Assembly (NCBI GenBank): GCA_002424625.1
Contig: DIKR01000047.1
Location: 1 to 5,851 of the forward strand
Reading direction: 5' to 3'
DNA: 5,851 nt
DNA from: Desulfuromonadaceae bacterium UBA5613
GTDB lineage: Bacteria; Desulfobacterota; Desulfuromonadia; Desulfuromonadales; UBA2197
Of the stretch, positions 1 through 5,300 are shown piece by piece. Position 1 is the first letter of the stretch. Every line of letters begins with the position of its first letter. The position numbers were made by a program, and so were the translations under genes. The notes under the pieces are model-generated. The model was not told the origin of the DNA. It was given only the letters and a program-made list of their open reading frames with translations, and ran no database searches.

Positions 1-101
1 TCGGTGATCGTGCCGGACACGGTCGCCCCCTGGGAAATGGCGAATCCAGCAGTCATGGCGACCATCATCAATACTGCGATTAGTACGAAAAGTTTTTTCA
101 T
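1..101 (-). CDS. Exported protein in the extJ position (N-terminal 33 residues only, cut by window edge)
   Basis: An ATG at 99-101 opens a frame that runs off the left edge. AAGGAG at 108-113 lies 6 nt upstream, a good ribosome binding site. The first residues (MKKLFVLIAVLMMVAMTAG...) form a signal peptide: a Lys-Lys start, then a long hydrophobic stretch, then FAISQGATVSGTIT. No lipobox Cys is visible in the part present. It lies 78 bp downstream of the porin on the same strand, so it is probably co-transcribed. In the Geobacter ext cluster the gene after the porin extI is extJ, a small protein of unknown role, so this is probably extJ. That rests on position only. The visible residues would also fit any periplasmic protein, including a cytochrome. 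Confidence 0.6.
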   Translation of the reverse strand, partial: MKKLFVLIAVLMMVAMTAGFAISQGATVSGTIT

Positions 102-107
102 CTTTTT

Positions 108-113
108 CTCCTT
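108..113 (-). promoter_or_regulatory. Ribosome binding site of the partial exported protein
   Basis: The minus strand reads AAGGAG, 6 nt before the ATG at 101. It fixes the start of the truncated gene at the left edge. Confidence 0.7.
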
Positions 114-132
114 TTCTGTCTGTTGATGAACG

Positions 133-163
133 ACGCCCCCTTCCCCGAATGAGAAGAGGGCGT
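133..163 (-). other. Intergenic hairpin between the porin gene and the next gene
   Basis: The arms ACGCCCCCTTC (133-143) and GAAGAGGGCGT (153-163) pair over 11 positions with one C/A mismatch and a 9-nt loop. The stem is GC-rich. On the transcribed minus strand no U-run follows, so it does not look like an intrinsic terminator. It may be an mRNA-stabilising or processing element that lets the porin and the downstream gene differ in level. This is inference from structure only. Confidence 0.5.
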
Positions 164-179
164 GAGGTCAATTATCTAA

Positions 180-1352
180 TTAAAATATTAACTGCATCTG
201 AGTTGTCAAAGTGGTGAAATCTTCGCTGTCAGCGCCGGATTTGTCGAAGTCTGTTTTGGAAAGCTCCATGGTCAGCTTCAGATTCTGCCCGCGCAGGTAG
301 TAGTTTGCTCCGCCGCCGTACCAGGTGATCTCCTGATCGATAATATTATTGAGCTCGGCGAAGGACCAGTTCTCATAACGGCCGAAGAACTGCAGCGGCA
401 GGCCGGGAAGCATGTAACCGGCCTTGACGTAATAGCCGTTCTTTTCGCCGTTGAGGCCGCTGACTCCGGCGTCTGAGGTAATGCCTTGATAAGCGTCGTC
501 GAGGTCGTAATCGACATAAGCCCCGGAAGCGGTGAAGGTCCCCAGCCCTTCGACCGGAATTTCGGTGAAGAGGTCAACGGTCCAGGCTTTGTAGTCGACG
601 GCGCCGGTCTGGGCGACGGTGTTTTGATAAGCGATGTCAGACTCCATCTGATAAGCGGCGCCGACGGTGAAGACTTTTTTGCTGCCCATGTAGGTACCCT
701 TGTAACCGTAGCCGTTTTCGGCATCAAGCAACGAGAGGTGAGCACGGGCGGTATAACGCAATTCGCTTTTGGGAGAGGAAAGGCTGTCATTGCGACCGTT
801 CATAACATCAACACGGTACTGCACCTTGCCGTCCATCACGTTCCCCCAGAGAGAAACCCCATCATCACGGGTCCCGGTGTAGGGAGTTCGAATGAAGAGG
901 CTGCGATCGAGAGTCAGAGGATCTTCGCAGCTTTCGAGATTTTCGCGGGTAAAGCCGTACTTGAATTTACCCAGCCAGATATTGGCATATTCATTAAGTT
1001 TAAAGCGCAAGGTCGCATCAAGGATGCGGAAATCGGAATTGTTTCCGTCGCTGAGGGCGATGGGACCAAAGTTGTTATCTGAATTGTACTCGGTCTGGAC
1101 GTAGAGACTGAAATTCTTTTCCCAGGCACCCATCAGAGCTAACCGGTTGCGGCGGAAGTTAAATTCCATCGCGTCCTCGTCCCGGTTCGGACCTGCGCCT
1201 TCATCCCGATAATTCAGTTGGAACTGTCCTTTGTAATCGAGTTTGAGAAGCCCCTGATCTTCGGGGCCGAAGGTCCAGGTGGGTCCGGCAAAGGCCGGGG
1301 AGGCAAGCAGGGTCATCCCTGCCAGTGCTATCAATGCATGTCTAATTTTCAC
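180..1352 (-). CDS. extI: OprO/OprP-like outer-membrane porin, ExtI of the selenite/tellurite reduction cluster
   Basis: A 390-residue outer-membrane beta-barrel protein. Residues 1-22 are a signal peptide (positive MKIRH start, hydrophobic core, SPAFA then G23). The mature protein opens with LLKLDYKGQFQLNYRDEG, typical of phosphate-selective porin O/P proteins. It then alternates aromatic and polar residues as amphipathic strands (for example NFSLYVQTEYN) and ends in LIF; a C-terminal Phe is the usual signal for BAM-dependent insertion. The start is GTG at 1350-1352, supported by GAAGGAG at 1361-1367 on the minus strand. It lies 47 bp after the rhodanese lipoprotein gene. Rhodanese lipoprotein followed by porin is the extH-extI order of Geobacter, where the porin is implicated in selenite uptake. 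There is one cysteine, in LESCEDPL. The barrel assignment is firm. The ExtI name rests on context plus overall resemblance and could be replaced by a generic porin. Confidence 0.85.
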   Translation of the reverse strand: MKIRHALIALAGMTLLASPAFAGPTWTFGPEDQGLLKLDYKGQFQLNYRDEGAGPNRDEDAMEFNFRRNRLALMGAWEKNFSLYVQTEYNSDNNFGPIALSDGNNSDFRILDATLRFKLNEYANIWLGKFKYGFTRENLESCEDPLTLDRSLFIRTPYTGTRDDGVSLWGNVMDGKVQYRVDVMNGRNDSLSSPKSELRYTARAHLSLLDAENGYGYKGTYMGSKKVFTVGAAYQMESDIAYQNTVAQTGAVDYKAWTVDLFTEIPVEGLGTFTASGAYVDYDLDDAYQGITSDAGVSGLNGEKNGYYVKAGYMLPGLPLQFFGRYENWSFAELNNIIDQEITWYGGGANYYLRGQNLKLTMELSKTDFDKSGADSEDFTTLTTQMQLIF

Positions 1353-1360
1353 GTTAGTCG

Positions 1361-1367
1361 CTCCTTC
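1361..1367 (-). promoter_or_regulatory. Ribosome binding site of extI
   Basis: GAAGGAG on the minus strand lies 8 nt before the GTG at 1352 and decides for this non-ATG start. It sits between the extH stop and extI, inside the short open frame that follows the extH UGA. Confidence 0.75.
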
Positions 1368-1399
1368 AGTGATAAAAATTCAAAGAACTTTAAATCTGA

Positions 1400-2815
1400 T
1401 CAGCATCCGCCGCCGGCACTGCCGGTATTAGCTCCAGGAGCTCCGCCTGCCGGGGGTGCCGTCATATATTTCCGGTCGGCATTCTCGATTTGATTGGCGC
1501 GCGGGTCGGCAGGACCTTCTGTGCCGTAAAGTGCGGTCGTATCGATCCGCAAAGGTGCTATATGAATCTTTGTCAGTGTCGTTGAAACACCACTTACAGG
1601 CAGCGTGCGGCCCACATTGTAGACTGGCAGATTACCCAGCTGTAGATTCTCTTTGACTACATAACCATCCGCGTCTCTCGCAACAGTACCACTGATGGTG
1701 TACTGGTCCGTAGCCCAGAGTGCGAGCTTTTCGGTAAGGGTCGAGGGGATCTTGCTACCGTTTGTGTCGACGCTGTTGGAATAGAGTCCCCATTGCCCCC
1801 AACTGCCGTCATAGGAGTAAACTGGGGAGTTGAGAATTGCGTCAAGAGCAAAAAACAAAGTTGTGCAGCTCACGCCAGCACGGCAGGCAACGGTCGTCGG
1901 TTGCCCCATTTGCCAACCGGCTTTTTCAAAAAGGACGCGGATATCCGCAGCGGGCTTGAACCGACTCGGAGTGCTAGCCGCATAAAGATCACCTTGATTA
2001 AGAGGTGCGCTCCCTTTGATTCTTCCTTCAAAGACCACGTACTTCGTTGGATCGATTAAATCAGTTGTTGAGCCAGTACCTTCCGCATGGGCCGGCCCGA
2101 GAGCGTCCAAGTGTGACATGGTACCTTGCTCGAGGGCGGGAACAACCTCGGTGATCATCTCACCGATGGACATACGCAAATCGTCCCGTAAAATCCCGTT
2201 GTCACGCACACTATAATTTGACGTGGCCGGTGTGGGGTTTACCTTTACATTTGTCATAAGCGCAGGATCGTTGATTACATCATTCCAGATTTTGTTTCCA
2301 CCATTTAGTACTTTCAGCTTTTCTTTAGGAAAGCCCCAATAGCGAAAGATATAATAAGCTCTGGTCGCATAAAAAGGGGTATCACTGGTGAAGACTATCG
2401 TGGTGTTATCATCAATGCCAAGACGCTGAATTACGGAGTCCATCATGGCGCCGGTAGGTACCATGGTACCGGTTTCAGCAATACCTTCAAGACGAGTCGC
2501 CGCTAATTCGGCCGTAGCAACTCTTCCAGCCCCAGGAACGGGCAGATAAGTATTGCTTGAGCCGTAATCAAGAATGACAACATTACCTGTCTGAAAACTA
2601 TCAGTGGAGTTGACCAGACCTGCTTCCATCCACTCCAAAAGGGTTTCAGGTTCAATAAGTGCGTTAGTTGCGTGGTCAGGAAGAGCTGCATTCGAAATTA
2701 CGCCCGATTTCGGCTCCTCATAGCTGTCGGTGCCACAGCCGCCAAGGATTAGGGTTGCCGTAAGGGCGAGCCCTGCAAGCAGAGAAAACTTACGCCAGTG
2801 AAACATTCTGTTCAT
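1400..2815 (-). CDS. extH: Two-domain rhodanese-like lipoprotein, ExtH of the selenite/tellurite reduction cluster
   Basis: A 471-residue lipoprotein sulfurtransferase-like protein. The start is ATG at 2813-2815, behind GGAGG at 2820-2824, because the protein then opens with a lipoprotein signal: MNRMFHWRK, a hydrophobic core, and lipobox LGGC with Cys27. Gly follows the Cys, which suggests outer-membrane sorting. Two rhodanese domains follow. The first (about 50-180) has DYGSSNTY and LNGGNKIW landmarks but VFTSDT (141-146) where the catalytic Cys would be, so it is probably inactive. The second (about 210-350) has EGRIKGS, the active loop CRAGVSC (Cys311, Cys317) and YDGSWGQWG. About 115 further residues end in a Gly-rich tail closing with Gly-Gly-Gly-Cys471. 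The stop is UGA at 1400-1402. It is the first gene of the minus-strand ext operon. In Geobacter the homologue belongs to extHIJKL; its exact substrate there is not established. A role in binding or transferring selenium is inferred. Confidence 0.85.
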   Translation of the reverse strand: MNRMFHWRKFSLLAGLALTATLILGGCGTDSYEEPKSGVISNAALPDHATNALIEPETLLEWMEAGLVNSTDSFQTGNVVILDYGSSNTYLPVPGAGRVATAELAATRLEGIAETGTMVPTGAMMDSVIQRLGIDDNTTIVFTSDTPFYATRAYYIFRYWGFPKEKLKVLNGGNKIWNDVINDPALMTNVKVNPTPATSNYSVRDNGILRDDLRMSIGEMITEVVPALEQGTMSHLDALGPAHAEGTGSTTDLIDPTKYVVFEGRIKGSAPLNQGDLYAASTPSRFKPAADIRVLFEKAGWQMGQPTTVACRAGVSCTTLFFALDAILNSPVYSYDGSWGQWGLYSNSVDTNGSKIPSTLTEKLALWATDQYTISGTVARDADGYVVKENLQLGNLPVYNVGRTLPVSGVSTTLTKIHIAPLRIDTTALYGTEGPADPRANQIENADRKYMTAPPAGGAPGANTGSAGGGC

Positions 2816-2819
2816 GCTG

Positions 2820-2824
2820 CCTCC
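2820..2824 (-). promoter_or_regulatory. Ribosome binding site of extH
   Basis: GGAGG on the minus strand lies 4 nt before the ATG at 2815. The spacing is short but it is the only good site that leads into the lipoprotein signal peptide. The same frame is open up to an ATG at 2953, but that start has no ribosome binding site and would bury the signal peptide. Confidence 0.6.
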
Positions 2825-3071
2825 GTAAAGTAATTGAAGTTCTTTGCCATGGATCTTCTGTAAAAGCGAGTCTGGTTTCGGTCTACACCTCCTTTCATCA
2901 ATATTCCAGCTTGTCAGGGGATTTGAACTGCACCAATTAATGTTTAAGCCCATAAATTAGAGTGCAGCAGCGATCGAGAATCTCATTAAAGTATTGCGAT
3001 GTTGTGCGCAGTATAAGGTTAAAAATTTCTGTTAAGTTAATCGTCTTCCATGCTAGGGTAAAGATAAAGAT

Positions 3072-3098
3072 TCTAATGGGGCCATTAGTAAATCTAAT
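3072..3098. promoter_or_regulatory. Candidate operator: dyad plus a phased third half-site upstream of lysR
   Basis: CTAATGG (3073-3079) and CCATTAG (3082-3088) form a perfect 7-bp inverted repeat around a 2-bp spacer. TCTAAT occurs at 3072-3077 and again at 3093-3098, an offset of 21 bp or two helical turns, so three half-sites fall on one DNA face. The cluster ends 41 bp before the lysR ATG. LysR regulators commonly bind such dyads to control themselves and a divergent gene. The dyad is not a canonical T-N11-A box, so assignment to this regulator is inference. Confidence 0.4.
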
Positions 3099-3124
3099 TC
3101 TGCTCATGAATTTACACTCATGGT

Positions 3125-3132
3125 AAGGAGGT
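3125..3132 (+). promoter_or_regulatory. Strong ribosome binding site of the lysR gene
   Basis: AAGGAGGT lies 7 nt before the ATG at 3140, a near-perfect match to the 16S 3' end at ideal spacing. It makes the start certain. Confidence 0.85.
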
Positions 3133-3139
3133 TAATTTA

Positions 3140-4075
3140 ATGGAAACACGCTACCTGAAAACCCTGTTAAAAGTGGTTGAAACCGGCAGCTTCTCCAAGG
3201 CCGCCGAACTGCTGCATATCACCCAGTCGGCGGTGTCGCAGCGCATCAAGTTTCTTGAAGAGCATTTCGAATATCAGCTTCTTGATCGTTCTGGGAGTGA
3301 GCTTGTCTCCACCGAGGCAGGACGATTGATTCTGGCGCGGGCGGAAGTGATGGTGGAGCAGGAAAGGGAGATGGAAGAGGAGGTGAAGCGGCTCGGACAG
3401 ATCAAGCGCCTGTCCCTGTGCTGTACGCCAACTTTTGGTATGGCTTATCTACCGGCGGTACTTAATGACTTTATTTTGCAAAATGCCGACCTGGCTGATC
3501 TCAAGTTCATCTTTCAGCAACCGCTCCAGGCGATTAAAGGTGTTCACGAAAACATTTATGATCTGGCCATTATCGAACACTGCGACAATCTCGATCTTTC
3601 GACCTTCCAGACGCATTCTCTGCCCATCGATGAACTGATCTTTGTCAGTGCACCGCAGTTGGGCCTGCCCGCCGGAAGTGTTGAACTGGAGAGCCTGTTC
3701 ACCTTCCGGCTGTATGCCCGCCACGACGGATGCAGCTCCAAGCAGTTACTGCTGAACAATCTGGCCGCCTGTGACAAGACAACTACAGACTTTCAAAGTG
3801 TCTTTATCTCTGACGATTTGCGCTTTACCCTGGAGGCGGTTCTCGCAGGGCAGGGCATTTCCTTTGTCTCGCGCAGTCTGGTCGCTGCCCAGCTCGAGTG
3901 TGGCAGTCTCCTGGCCCATCAGGTTCTTGACTTCCAGAACACCCGTTTGCGAACCCTCATTTATTCCCGTGTGAGAAGAACCGATCCCCTTCTGCAAAAG
4001 TTCATCACCTGTGTACAGGCCGTCTTCGATAGAAAGAATCAAGAGCCGAACGAGTTGCTGAGGGCCTGCTACTAG
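3140..4075 (+). CDS. LysR-family transcriptional regulator, probable regulator of the divergent ext operon
   Basis: A 311-residue protein of usual LysR length. The N-terminal winged helix-turn-helix covers about residues 1-60: TGSFSKAAELLHITQSAVSQ (15-34) then RIKFLEE and the wing LLDRSGSELVSTEAGR. A linker helix rich in Glu follows (about 66-88). The effector-binding domain runs from about 90 to 295 in the periplasmic-binding-protein fold, with a LAGQGISFVSRSL segment typical of its last third. The family binds DNA as a tetramer and senses a small molecule. It is divergent from extH across 324 bp, so control of ext is likely but inferred; the ligand is unknown. Eight cysteines are present, including Cys94-Cys95 at the first strand of the effector domain, which could allow redox or metalloid sensing. 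The last seven codons lie in a 21-bp tandem duplication that places a copy after the UAG stop. Confidence 0.93.
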   Translation: METRYLKTLLKVVETGSFSKAAELLHITQSAVSQRIKFLEEHFEYQLLDRSGSELVSTEAGRLILARAEVMVEQEREMEEEVKRLGQIKRLSLCCTPTFGMAYLPAVLNDFILQNADLADLKFIFQQPLQAIKGVHENIYDLAIIEHCDNLDLSTFQTHSLPIDELIFVSAPQLGLPAGSVELESLFTFRLYARHDGCSSKQLLLNNLAACDKTTTDFQSVFISDDLRFTLEAVLAGQGISFVSRSLVAAQLECGSLLAHQVLDFQNTRLRTLIYSRVRRTDPLLQKFITCVQAVFDRKNQEPNELLRACY

Positions 4076-4095
4076 TTGCTGAGGGCCTGCTACTA
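4053..4095 (+). repeat. Perfect 21-bp tandem duplication across the lysR stop codon
   Basis: The unit starts AGTTGCTGAGGG at 4053 and again at 4074; 22 consecutive bases match at a 21-bp offset. Copy one encodes the C-terminal residues LLRACY of the LysR protein followed by TAG. Copy two keeps the frame and would encode LLRACY again before TAA (4094-4096). It looks like a recent replication-slippage duplication, since no base has diverged. Seven whole codons are involved, so the frame is unaffected. Confidence 0.9.
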
Positions 4096-4128
4096 AGTTC
4101 GCTGTTACTTTCTTCTTTTCTTTCCCCT

Positions 4129-4827
4129 TCAGGGGGCAGCGTAAATCATCCACACCCCGCCGAAAATCACCAGTACACCACAGATTTTTTTCAGCAGCAG
4201 CGCCCCTCTGGATCGCTCCGTCCAGTTAAGATAACGCTGGATCACCTCGGTAAAAGTTCCGGCCAAAACGATGACGGAACAATGGCCGATGCCGTAAGCG
4301 AGCAGGAGGGCTGCGCCGAAGAGCATACGGTCGCTACCCAGGCTGAAGGTGACCCCCAACATCGGCGCGAGAAAGGCGAAAGTGCAGGGCCCGAGGGCGA
4401 TGCCGAAGATGAGGCCGAGAAAAAAGGCGGCCAGCAGGCCTTTGCGCGCCATGCCGACCGGACTTGCTCCTGCCCAGGGGAGGGGGATCAGGTCGAGCAG
4501 ATGCAGACCGACGACAAAGAAGATCAGCGCTACCAGCCAGTTTCCCCAGGGACCGACATCCCCGAGCATCCGCCCGGCGGCGGCCGTCAACAGGCCGACC
4601 AAGGCGATGGTCAGTAAAATGCCGACGGAGAAGAGGGAGGAGATGAGGAAGGCGCGGCCGGTGCTCATCCGCCCCTGGCCGTCGATGAAGCCGACAATCA
4701 GGGGAATACTGGCCAGATGACAGGGGGAAAGGACGATACTCAAGATCCCCCAAGCGGTCGCCGCTGCCAGGGCGACGAAGGGCGCCCCTGTTACTGCATG
4801 ATTGAGAGCGGTAAAGATGGTTTCCAC
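4129..4827 (-). CDS. CcdA/DsbD-like inner-membrane protein, ArsG-family (organoarsenical efflux) candidate
   Basis: A 232-residue polytopic membrane protein with about six hydrophobic segments (roughly residues 16-48, 59-85, 95-117, 130-160, 168-192 and 212-230). The paired cysteines of the CcdA/DsbD transmembrane fold are present: SPC36HLASIP in the first helix and GPC148TF in the fourth. In that fold they carry electrons across the inner membrane. Extra cysteines lie in GHC183S and KIC216G. The start is GTG at 4825-4827 behind AGGAGG (4835-4840, 7-nt spacer). It begins 15 bp after the thioredoxin lipoprotein gene, so the two are translationally close. The order thioredoxin, thioredoxin, CcdA-like resembles arsEFG clusters for trivalent aromatic arsenical efflux, and the sequence resembles proteins named ArsG. 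It could instead be a general dithiol transporter for cytochrome c maturation, but no ccm/ccs gene is near. Confidence 0.82.
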   Translation of the reverse strand: METIFTALNHAVTGAPFVALAAATAWGILSIVLSPCHLASIPLIVGFIDGQGRMSTGRAFLISSLFSVGILLTIALVGLLTAAAGRMLGDVGPWGNWLVALIFFVVGLHLLDLIPLPWAGASPVGMARKGLLAAFFLGLIFGIALGPCTFAFLAPMLGVTFSLGSDRMLFGAALLLAYGIGHCSVIVLAGTFTEVIQRYLNWTERSRGALLLKKICGVLVIFGGVWMIYAAP

Positions 4828-4834
4828 GGACCGT

Positions 4835-4840
4835 CCTCCT
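4835..4840 (-). promoter_or_regulatory. Ribosome binding site of the CcdA/ArsG-like gene
   Basis: AGGAGG on the minus strand, 7 nt before the GTG at 4827, starts 2 nt after the upstream gene's stop. It decides for the GTG start and suggests translation by ribosomes finishing the thioredoxin gene. Confidence 0.75.
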
Positions 4841-4842
4841 GG

Positions 4843-5268
4843 CTACCTGGTAAAATCGTAGCCGAGCTTTTTCCAGGTGGCGAGGATGTCTTCCTTACCG
4901 ATAAAGCCGCTGCGGCGGTGAAGCTCCTTGCCTGCACCATCATAAAAAATCTGCGTCGGAATCATCTGTACCCCATAGCGGGCTGCTTCTTCCCGGTGCT
5001 TCCAGACGTCGATGAATTCCACCTCGAAACGCCCGGTATACTCCTTCTTCATCTCTGCCAGAATCGGCGCCATGGCTACGCAGGGGACACACTTGTCAGC
5101 CCCGAGATCGACCAGGCGGGGAAGACCGCTTGCTGCCTTGCTGACAGGGCTGTTGGCCGGACTCTCCGCCTTGCTGCAGGCTGCCAGAGAGAAGAAGAGT
5201 AAAAAGGTGCAGGCCGGAATGAGCAAGCGCTGAACGGTCCTGCCGACAAAAAAACGGGAGAGGTACAT
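4843..5268 (-). CDS. Thioredoxin-fold lipoprotein (CVPC active site), periplasmic partner of the CcdA/ArsG-like protein
   Basis: A 141-residue exported thioredoxin. The N-terminus is positively charged (RFFVGRTVQR) with a hydrophobic core and lipobox LAAC, lipidated Cys31. Ser follows the Cys, which favours the outer membrane under the Lol rule of enterics, though the rule may not hold here. The thioredoxin domain spans about 50-138: the first strand LPRLVDLGADKC leads into the redox motif CVPC (60-63), without the usual Trp before the first Cys. The strand VEFIDVW and the cis-proline loop MIPTQIF (Pro104) follow, then GKELHRRSGF. The start ATG at 5268 has a modest AAAGG site about 9 nt upstream. 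It lies between a cytoplasmic mini-thioredoxin and a CcdA-like gene, so it is the likely periplasmic acceptor of electrons passed through the membrane. The final target is unknown; arsenicals or periplasmic disulfides are both possible. Confidence 0.87.
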   Translation of the reverse strand: MYLSRFFVGRTVQRLLIPACTFLLFFSLAACSKAESPANSPVSKAASGLPRLVDLGADKCVPCVAMAPILAEMKKEYTGRFEVEFIDVWKHREEAARYGVQMIPTQIFYDGAGKELHRRSGFIGKEDILATWKKLGYDFTR

Positions 5269-5300
5269 AGCGATCTGCCTTTCTGCGGAGAAGGAAAAAA

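Larger units (their letters stand above)
2816..3139. promoter_or_regulatory. Divergent intergenic region between extH and the lysR gene
   Basis: These 324 bp separate two divergent genes and must hold both promoters. The region is AT-rich compared with the flanking genes. Near extH it holds a perfect 10-base anti-16S match (AAAGGAGGTG on the minus strand, 2886-2895) without a start codon at normal distance, and a 28-codon open frame that overlaps the extH ATG. Near lysR it holds the dyad at 3073-3088. A possible sigma-70 -10 box for extH is TATACT on the minus strand (3010-3015), but no convincing -35 box sits at 16-18 bp. No sigma-54 -24/-12 pair was found by eye. No RNA gene was recognised. 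Confidence 0.7.

Noticed and set aside
486..1082. Long plus-strand open frame of 198 codons opposite the porin gene
   Set aside because: It lies wholly inside extI on the other strand, has no ribosome binding site or recognisable domain, and extI has a signal peptide, barrel pattern and a good start. It is a shadow frame.
2816..2953. N-terminal extension of extH to an ATG at 2953
   Set aside because: No ribosome binding site precedes it, the extra 46 residues are not signal-like, and they would hide the lipoprotein signal that starts at 2815 behind GGAGG.
3010..3015. TATACT on the minus strand as a -10 box for extH
   Set aside because: It matches five of six consensus bases but the nearest -35-like hexamers sit at 14 or 19 bp, so it was left as a remark rather than called as a promoter.
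4073..4096. Programmed readthrough of the lysR UAG, for example as pyrrolysine
   Set aside because: The downstream frame is explained by the tandem duplication alone and is only seven codons long; nothing in the window points to UAG decoding.
4124..4135. CCCC-TTCA-GGGG mini-hairpin as a terminator between the convergent genes
   Set aside because: The stem is only 4 bp. Neither strand has a U-run after it: the T-rich tract lies before it on the plus strand, and the minus strand continues with AAAG.
4334..4753. Overlapping 139-codon minus-strand frame inside the ArsG-like gene
   Set aside because: It is Arg/Pro-rich, has no domain and lies in an alternate frame of a clear membrane-protein gene; typical GC-rich shadow.
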